NCBI RefSeq assembly: GCF_030711405.1
Contig: NZ_JAULSI010000026.1
Location: 22,049 to 86,048, forward strand
Direction of reading: 5' to 3'
DNA from: Massilia brevitalea
GTDB lineage: Bacteria > Pseudomonadota > Gammaproteobacteria > Burkholderiales > Burkholderiaceae_D
DNA: 64,000 bases
Below the pieces are notes generated by a model. It saw only the letters and a program-made list of their open reading frames with translations, was not told where the DNA came from and did not search any database. This document shows, piece by piece, positions 59,139-64,000 of the stretch (the first letter of the stretch is position 1; each line of letters starts with the position of its first letter). A program made the position numbers and the translations under genes.

Positions 59139-59225
59139 GGGAGTCTCCGGTATCGGGCGAAATGGCAGTGACCGATTGTAACCAGATCGGCCCAACCACT
59201 CCACCCGATACCGGCGCCCGCACCC

Positions 59226-60509
59226 TCAGGCTGGACGATGCGCCTCCTCGACCGCCGGCGCGGCGACTGGCGCCGACACCAAGCGCCCGCGCCGCAGCCA
59301 GCCAATCAACCCCGGCAGCTGCAGCAGCACCAGCACCCCGAACGCCACCCGGTAGGCCTGCGCCGGATAATGCCCGCCCGCGTCCGGCGTCCACAACCCC
59401 ACCACCAGCCCGAAACCCGCCTGCACCAGGAAGGCGCCGACGAAGATCAAGAGGTTCAGGCAGGTGGCGGCGCGCCCGGTGAGTTCGCGCGGCATGCTCT
59501 GGGCCACGATGGCGTACTCGATGCCGGTAACCGTGCCCACCAGCGTGAACAGCACCGACAGCAGCTGGAAGCTCGGCGCATAGCCGATCACGAAGGCCGC
59601 CTGCACCAGCACGAACAGCACGATGCCGATGCCGGCCACCTGTATCGGCGTCACGCCGCGCTTGCCTGCCCACTCGGTGATCATGCCCACCGCGATCGCC
59701 CCGAAGATCACGGCGGCCATGCTCATGTAGAGCAGATAGGCCACCGCGTCGTCCGGGAAGTGCGCCACGTCGGACAGCCAGCGCCCGATCCACAGCCCCT
59801 GGATGCCGAAGAACACCGCATGCGGAATCAGGATCAGCGAGATCGTGCTGCGAAAGCTCGGCGTGCGGTAGACCTGGCGCAGCGATGCCAGCACCGGCAC
59901 GCGCGCACCGGCGGGCTTGCTGCTGCCAGGTGCCAGCAGCCAGATCGCTGCGCCGCTAATGGCCACCAGGGCCGCCAGCGCCACGAACAGCCCGCGCCAG
60001 TCGGTGTATTCCAGCGCCAGGCGCACCGGCATGGTGCTTGACGCCGCACCGAGCCCGCCGACCGCGATCAGGTAGCCGTGCACCGAGGGCAGCTTGTTCG
60101 GTGCGATCCAGGTCGACAAGGCCTTCACCGCCGACATGAAGCAGCCGCCCAGGCCGCAGCCGAGGATGGCGCGCGCCAGCACCAGCTGGGCGAAGCTCTG
60201 GCCATACGCGAACAGCAGCGCGCCCACGGCTGCGAACAGCATCAGCGCCAGTTGCACCTTGCGCGGGCCGTAGCGGTCGAGCGCGATCCCGACCGGCAGC
60301 TGCACCAGCGCGAACGCGAAGAAGAATGCGCTGGTGAGCAGGCCGAGCTGGCCGGGCGTGAGCGCCAGTGCTTTCAGCAGGTCCGGCGCCAGTACCGCGT
60401 TCACGTTGCGCAGCATCGAGGACAAATAGTGCCCGAGTGCGAACGGCAGGAATACGGTGAAAAAAACCGCCACGCCGGACAGGCGTGGCGGGTTTTGGGT
60501 GCCTTCCAT
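59226..60509 (-). CDS. MFS transporter
   Basis: From the ATG at 60509 (MEGTQNPPRLSG) the protein is 427 residues with about 12 membrane helices. The MFS loop motif GIALDRYGPRKVQ is at about 74-86, between helices 2 and 3. It resembles the metabolite:H+ symporter branch, and the substrate cannot be told. The start lies 11 bases after the kamA-like gene stop, which suggests a shared transcript. The longer frame upstream of 60509 overlaps that gene and is spurious. Confidence 0.85.
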   Translation of the reverse strand: MEGTQNPPRLSGVAVFFTVFLPFALGHYLSSMLRNVNAVLAPDLLKALALTPGQLGLLTSAFFFAFALVQLPVGIALDRYGPRKVQLALMLFAAVGALLFAYGQSFAQLVLARAILGCGLGGCFMSAVKALSTWIAPNKLPSVHGYLIAVGGLGAASSTMPVRLALEYTDWRGLFVALAALVAISGAAIWLLAPGSSKPAGARVPVLASLRQVYRTPSFRSTISLILIPHAVFFGIQGLWIGRWLSDVAHFPDDAVAYLLYMSMAAVIFGAIAVGMITEWAGKRGVTPIQVAGIGIVLFVLVQAAFVIGYAPSFQLLSVLFTLVGTVTGIEYAIVAQSMPRELTGRAATCLNLLIFVGAFLVQAGFGLVVGLWTPDAGGHYPAQAYRVAFGVLVLLQLPGLIGWLRRGRLVSAPVAAPAVEEAHRPA

Positions 60510-60520
60510 GGCGGCGAGGT

Positions 60521-61927
60521 TTATGCCGCGCTGGGTTGGCTGTCGCTGGCGCGGCCGTCGTGGCTGCGCGCCTGCACGATCGGGATCACCCGCCCGGCTG
60601 GTGGATGCGCGACATCGCCGGCTTCTTCCTCGAAGAAGAATTTTTTCCGCCCAAAAGCGGGCTTCAGGTGATCGAGCCAGGTGGCGTCCGGATCGTACTT
60701 GGCAAAGAAGGGCTTGCGCACCCATTCCGGATTACGCGCCTGCAGGAACTGCAGCGCGAACAGCTTTTCGCCGTTGATGGTCACCACCCCGTCGATCACG
60801 ACCTTGCCCGGGAAGGCGCTCATCGACGGCCCGCGCACGGTGCGCGACAGGCCCGAGACCATCGAATACGCCTGCTGGAAGATTTCGTGGGCGCGCGCCA
60901 GCGGCAGCGCGAAGTAGTCGCTCGGGCCGGTGTCGCGCTCGACGAACATGTAGTACGGGATGGCGCCCAGGCGCACGCCGGTGGTCCAGAGTTCGGCCCA
61001 GCTCTTCGGGTCTTCGTTGATGTGGCGGATCAGCGGGCCCTGCATGCGCAGCGTGGCGCCGGTGCCGACGATGCGTTTCACGGCCTGCTGGGCAATCGGA
61101 TGGCGCAGCTCTACCGCATGGTTGTAGTGGCCCATGATGGCCAGGTTCTTGCCGGCCTTGACCACGCGCTCGAACAGGCGCATCAGGTCGTCGGAATCCT
61201 TGTCCGACACGTAGCGCTGCGGCCAGTAGGCCACCGACTTGGTGCCGATGCGGATGTTCTGGATGTGGGCCAGTTCCGGCGCCAGCAGCGGCTCCAGGAA
61301 TTCGGCCAGCGAGCGGGTATTCATGATCATCGGGTCGCCGCCGGTGATCAATACGTCGGTCACGTCGGGGTGGGAGGCCAGGTAGGCCACCAGTTCCGTG
61401 CACTCGCGCGCGTCGAACTTCATCTCGTCCATGCCGACGAACTGCGGCCAGCGGAAGCAGAAGGTGCAGTAGGCGTGGCAGGTCTGGCCCGAACTCGGGA
61501 AGAACAACACCGTTTCCTTGTACTTGTGCTGCAGGCCCCTCAAAGGCACATCGTTCACGCGCGGCACGTTGTGGGTCATCTGGCCGGCCGGGTGCGGGTT
61601 CATGCGCATGCGGATCTGGTGCACCAGCTTGGCAATGGCGGCGTTGTCCTTTTTATGCAGCACCAGGTCGCGCAGCTGTTCGTACTCGCGCGCCGGCAGC
61701 ATGTCGCGGTGCGGGAAGGTCAGGCGGAAGATGGGGTCGTCGGGGATCTTGTCCCAGTCGATGAGCTGGTCGAGCACGTATTCGTTCACGCGAAACGGCA
61801 GCACGTGCGAGACCACCTGGACCGCTTCCTGCAGGTCGGGGCTCATCCATTGCCACTGGCGCGCAAGGGCGATGGTTTGACGCGTGTAGGGTTTGAACTT
61901 GGCGGGCGTCGAATCGAGGGTGCTCAC
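60521..61927 (-). CDS. Lysine 2,3-aminomutase-family radical SAM protein
   Basis: The 468-residue protein belongs to the KamA family. The radical SAM cluster motif CHAYCTFC is at residues 150-157 (C150, C154, C157), followed by DVLITGGDPMIMN near 190-202. A GK motif near 368 (AFPGKVVIDG) may hold the PLP lysine. KamA enzymes interconvert lysine and beta-lysine, an osmolyte precursor; related members modify glutamate or EF-P lysine. The C-terminal tail (residues 430-468) is low in conservation. It is followed by an MFS gene, which might export or import the product. Confidence 0.83.
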   Translation of the reverse strand: MSTLDSTPAKFKPYTRQTIALARQWQWMSPDLQEAVQVVSHVLPFRVNEYVLDQLIDWDKIPDDPIFRLTFPHRDMLPAREYEQLRDLVLHKKDNAAIAKLVHQIRMRMNPHPAGQMTHNVPRVNDVPLRGLQHKYKETVLFFPSSGQTCHAYCTFCFRWPQFVGMDEMKFDARECTELVAYLASHPDVTDVLITGGDPMIMNTRSLAEFLEPLLAPELAHIQNIRIGTKSVAYWPQRYVSDKDSDDLMRLFERVVKAGKNLAIMGHYNHAVELRHPIAQQAVKRIVGTGATLRMQGPLIRHINEDPKSWAELWTTGVRLGAIPYYMFVERDTGPSDYFALPLARAHEIFQQAYSMVSGLSRTVRGPSMSAFPGKVVIDGVVTINGEKLFALQFLQARNPEWVRKPFFAKYDPDATWLDHLKPAFGRKKFFFEEEAGDVAHPPAGRVIPIVQARSHDGRASDSQPSAA

Positions 61928-62228
61928 GGCATGCTCCTGGAAAGGAAAGATGGAGGGAGGGTGGAACGGCCGTCAATTCTTGGAAAAGAAGTTGGCGACG
62001 GAGAGCCATCTTAGGAATCCTCCATGCAAATGGAATTGCATCCAATCAACTACAGCCCGCGATAGTTTCCTTAAAAACATATTCCATGCGGCAAGACAAA
62101 TGCGGCGGACGCCACACTGGCCTTCACCCTTTGCGCATTCGCAAATTGCCTACAGGAAGTGACGCGTACATTTCTTAATGCACTTAAGAAAGTTTTACCT
62201 ATCGCACCGTTCTGAAAGGACATGCACC
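61928..62228. promoter_or_regulatory. 301-base divergent region with a palindromic candidate operator
   Basis: This region separates the kamA-like gene from the Cache-protein gene. A perfect palindrome TTTCTTAA (62171-62178), TGCAC, TTAAGAAA (62184-62191) lies about 40 bases upstream of the Cache ATG and is a candidate regulator site. A weaker repeat, TGCAA and TTGCA, occurs near 62024-62039. No gene is supported here. Confidence 0.4.
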
Positions 62229-62684
62229 ATGAAGCTGCTCGCCACCGCCACCGCCCTGTGCCTCGCACTCGCTTCCACTTGCGCGCTGGCCAATGAACCG
62301 ACCGAAAAAGACGCCATCGCCATGGCCGAACGCGGCGCCGCCCTGATGAAATCCAAGGGCAAGGCCGAGATGATGAAGAAGATCAACGCCAAGGACCCGG
62401 AGTTCGTCCAGGGCGAACTGTACGTCGACATGCGCGACATCAAGACCGGCATCGTGCTGGCCCATCCCTACAACCCCTCGATCGTCGGCAAGGACCTGAC
62501 CGACGTGCCCGACGCCAACGGCAAGAAATACCGCCGCGAGATCATCGAGCTGGCCGCCGCCAAGGGCAAGGGCTGGGTCGACTACCAGTACAAGAACCCG
62601 ACTTCCGGCAAGATCGAGCCGAAAACCACCTACATCCTGCGCGTTGACGACGTCGTGCTGGAAGCGGGCATCTATAAAAAATAA
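62229..62684 (+). CDS. Secreted Cache-domain protein
   Basis: From the ATG at 62229, preceded by AAAGGA, the protein is 151 residues. A signal peptide (cleavage near ALA-NEPT) is followed by a single Cache 2-like domain: [25 protein letters not shown] (with LAHP and VGKDL typical of the fold), then [20 protein letters not shown]. Such soluble periplasmic Cache proteins may bind small ligands. It lies upstream of a chemoreceptor gene, from which it is separated by a terminator, so a functional link is only suggested. Confidence 0.85.
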   Translation: MKLLATATALCLALASTCALANEPTEKDAIAMAERGAALMKSKGKAEMMKKINAKDPEFVQGELYVDMRDIKTGIVLAHPYNPSIVGKDLTDVPDANGKKYRREIIELAAAKGKGWVDYQYKNPTSGKIEPKTTYILRVDDVVLEAGIYKK

Positions 62685-62698
62685 GCACCACGAGTACG

Positions 62699-62725
62699 GG
62701 GCGGCCACGGCCGCCCTTTTCTTTT
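62699..62725 (+). terminator. Rho-independent terminator after the Cache-protein gene
   Basis: GGGCGGCC (62699-62706) pairs with GGCCGCCC (62709-62716), followed by TTTTCTTTT. The nominal loop is two bases, so the top of the stem probably opens. It lies 14 bases after the stop codon and 15 bases before the chemoreceptor start. Confidence 0.85.
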
Positions 62726-62740
62726 GTCCAGGAGGTAACC

Positions 62741-64000
62741 ATGCTAAAGAAATTGCGGATCGGGCCGAAGCTGCTGCTGGCGCCGGGACTGGTGCTGGTG
62801 CTGCTGACGCTGCTCTCCGGCGCCGCCTATTACGGCATGGTGCGCCAGCACGCTTCGCTGGAAAACATGGTGCAGGTACGCGCCGCGCGCCTGCAGGATG
62901 CGGCCGACGTCGCCGGCGACGCGAAATATGCGCACGCGAATATCTACCAGTTGCTGGCCTGGGTCAGCGGCAGCTTCGCCAAGAACCGGCTCGACGCCCT
63001 GATCGCCGACATCCACAAGAAGCACGCCAGCATCGGCGCCCAGCTGGGAGCCCTGGCGAAGGTCGCCGACCCCGAGGAACGCAAGCTGATCGACGCCTCC
63101 GCTGCGGCGCTGGCCGCCTACCGCAAGGCGGTGCTGGAGACCATCGAGATGGCCCAGGTCGACCAGTCGATCGCCACCAACTCGATGCAGAAGGCGGAAA
63201 AGGAATTCGGCGTGCTGAACACCCAATTGGCCCAACTCGCCGCGCTGGAAACCAGCCTGAGCGAACGCGCCTACGCCGCCGCCGGCGCCGAGTTCAAGAC
63301 CCTGGGCGTGACGATGGCGGTGCTGGTGGTGCTGTCGATTGCCCTGTCGCTGGTCGTGACCATGCTGGTGCGGCGCGCCATGCTGGCCGACATCCGCAAG
63401 ATCTCCGACGTGGTGGCCGAACTGGCCGAGGGCCGCCTGTCGGCCGGCGTGGGCAGCGACGGGCGCGACGAGATCGCCGACACCTCGCGCGCGCTGGACC
63501 ACACCATCGCCAACCTGAACACGACCCTGCACTCGGTGCTGACCTCGGTGCGCTCGATCGACACGGCATCGAAAGAAATCGCCACCGGCAACCTCGATCT
63601 GTCGACCCGCACCGAACTGCAGGCCGGCTCGCTCGAGCAGACCGCCAGCGCCATGGAGACCCTGACCGTGGCCGTGAAGGACAACGCCAACAATGCGCGC
63701 CTGGCCACCGACCTGGCGGCCGAAGCGGCGCGGCTGGCGGCCAATGGCGGCCAGGCCGTGGACCGCGCCGTGAGCACCATGGAATCGATCAAGGCCAGCT
63801 CGCGCAAGATCGTCGAGATCATCGGCGTCATCGATGGCATCTCGTTCCAGACGAATATCCTGGCCCTGAACGCGGCGGTGGAAGCGGCGCGCGCCGGCGA
63901 GCAGGGACGCGGCTTCGCGGTGGTGGCCTCGGAGGTGCGCACCCTGGCCCAGCGCTCGGCGGCGGCAGCAAAAGAGATCAAGGCGCTGATCGCGGACTCG
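62741..64000 (+). CDS. Methyl-accepting chemotaxis protein (cut by window edge)
   Basis: The visible 420 residues begin at the ATG 62741, with GGAGG upstream. A first membrane helix (about 11-31) is followed by a periplasmic helical bundle (about 32-185, 4HB_MCP-like), a second membrane helix (about 188-212), HAMP (about 213-265) and the start of the signalling domain. The hairpin tip [20 protein letters not shown] near 367-386 and [18 protein letters not shown] near 389-406 are diagnostic. The C-terminal end is missing beyond base 64000. The ligand is unknown. Confidence 0.95.
   Translation, partial: MLKKLRIGPKLLLAPGLVLVLLTLLSGAAYYGMVRQHASLENMVQVRAARLQDAADVAGDAKYAHANIYQLLAWVSGSFAKNRLDALIADIHKKHASIGAQLGALAKVADPEERKLIDASAAALAAYRKAVLETIEMAQVDQSIATNSMQKAEKEFGVLNTQLAQLAALETSLSERAYAAAGAEFKTLGVTMAVLVVLSIALSLVVTMLVRRAMLADIRKISDVVAELAEGRLSAGVGSDGRDEIADTSRALDHTIANLNTTLHSVLTSVRSIDTASKEIATGNLDLSTRTELQAGSLEQTASAMETLTVAVKDNANNARLATDLAAEAARLAANGGQAVDRAVSTMESIKASSRKIVEIIGVIDGISFQTNILALNAAVEAARAGEQGRGFAVVASEVRTLAQRSAAAAKEIKALIADS

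Overview
The window looks like a chromosomal segment of a high-GC betaproteobacterium, most probably Burkholderiales, and within it the Oxalobacteraceae (a Massilia/Duganella/Janthinobacterium-like organism). This rests on gene content and protein character (ParC, ArgH, DarP next to PmbA, an orphan VgrG cassette, a paa operon run by PaaX). No rRNA gene is present to confirm it. I recognised no tRNA, rRNA, CRISPR array, prophage or insertion sequence.

Layout. 1-2603: the end of a small membrane protein gene, then parC. 2834-4869: a secreted Ala/Lys-rich protein and an M64 metallopeptidase. 4955-12071: a less GC-rich T6SS effector cassette on the minus strand (vgrG, a tle3-like lipase, a tla3-like adaptor, PAAR) with no visible immunity gene. 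12279-18396: an exported cyanophycinase, a GNAT enzyme, an NTF2-like protein, argH, an Amj-type lipid II flippase, a KTSC-like protein and a HAD phosphatase. 18397-23652: TMEM175-like and YoaK-like membrane proteins, then an amidohydrolase/isochorismatase-like/XapX operon and an alpha/beta hydrolase. 23818-26050: a GGDEF/EAL protein split by a one-base frameshift in a C run, followed by a cupin.

26644-39622 is a nearly complete phenylacetate degradation cluster. paaABCDE-GHIK-J-Y-Z runs on the minus strand and paaX diverges from paaA. PaaK makes phenylacetyl-CoA, PaaABC(D)E epoxidises it, PaaG isomerises it, PaaZ opens and oxidises the ring, and PaaJ/PaaH carry out beta-oxidation. PaaI and PaaY are salvage thioesterases. 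No paaF is present.

39668-51258 holds an M14 carboxypeptidase, a double-domain KaiC-like ATPase translationally coupled to a hybrid histidine kinase with a degenerate receiver, pmbA/darP, mog, an esterase, a carboxymuconolactone-decarboxylase-like protein and a class III aminotransferase. 51463-57690 has a fumarylacetoacetase-family hydrolase and a respiratory cluster: two c-type cytochromes on the minus strand, diverging from a cytochrome c lipoprotein, a caa3-type subunit II and a fused subunit I+III oxidase whose K-channel lysine position is glutamine. 57819-64000 has a sorbosone-dehydrogenase-like lipoprotein, an MFS transporter, a lysine 2,3-aminomutase-family radical SAM enzyme, a secreted Cache protein and the start of a chemoreceptor.

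Scattered between genes is a family of palindromic REP-like repeats with a GTGGGCAC/GTGCCCAC core. I found twelve full copies, eight of them in four inverted pairs that resemble REPINs.
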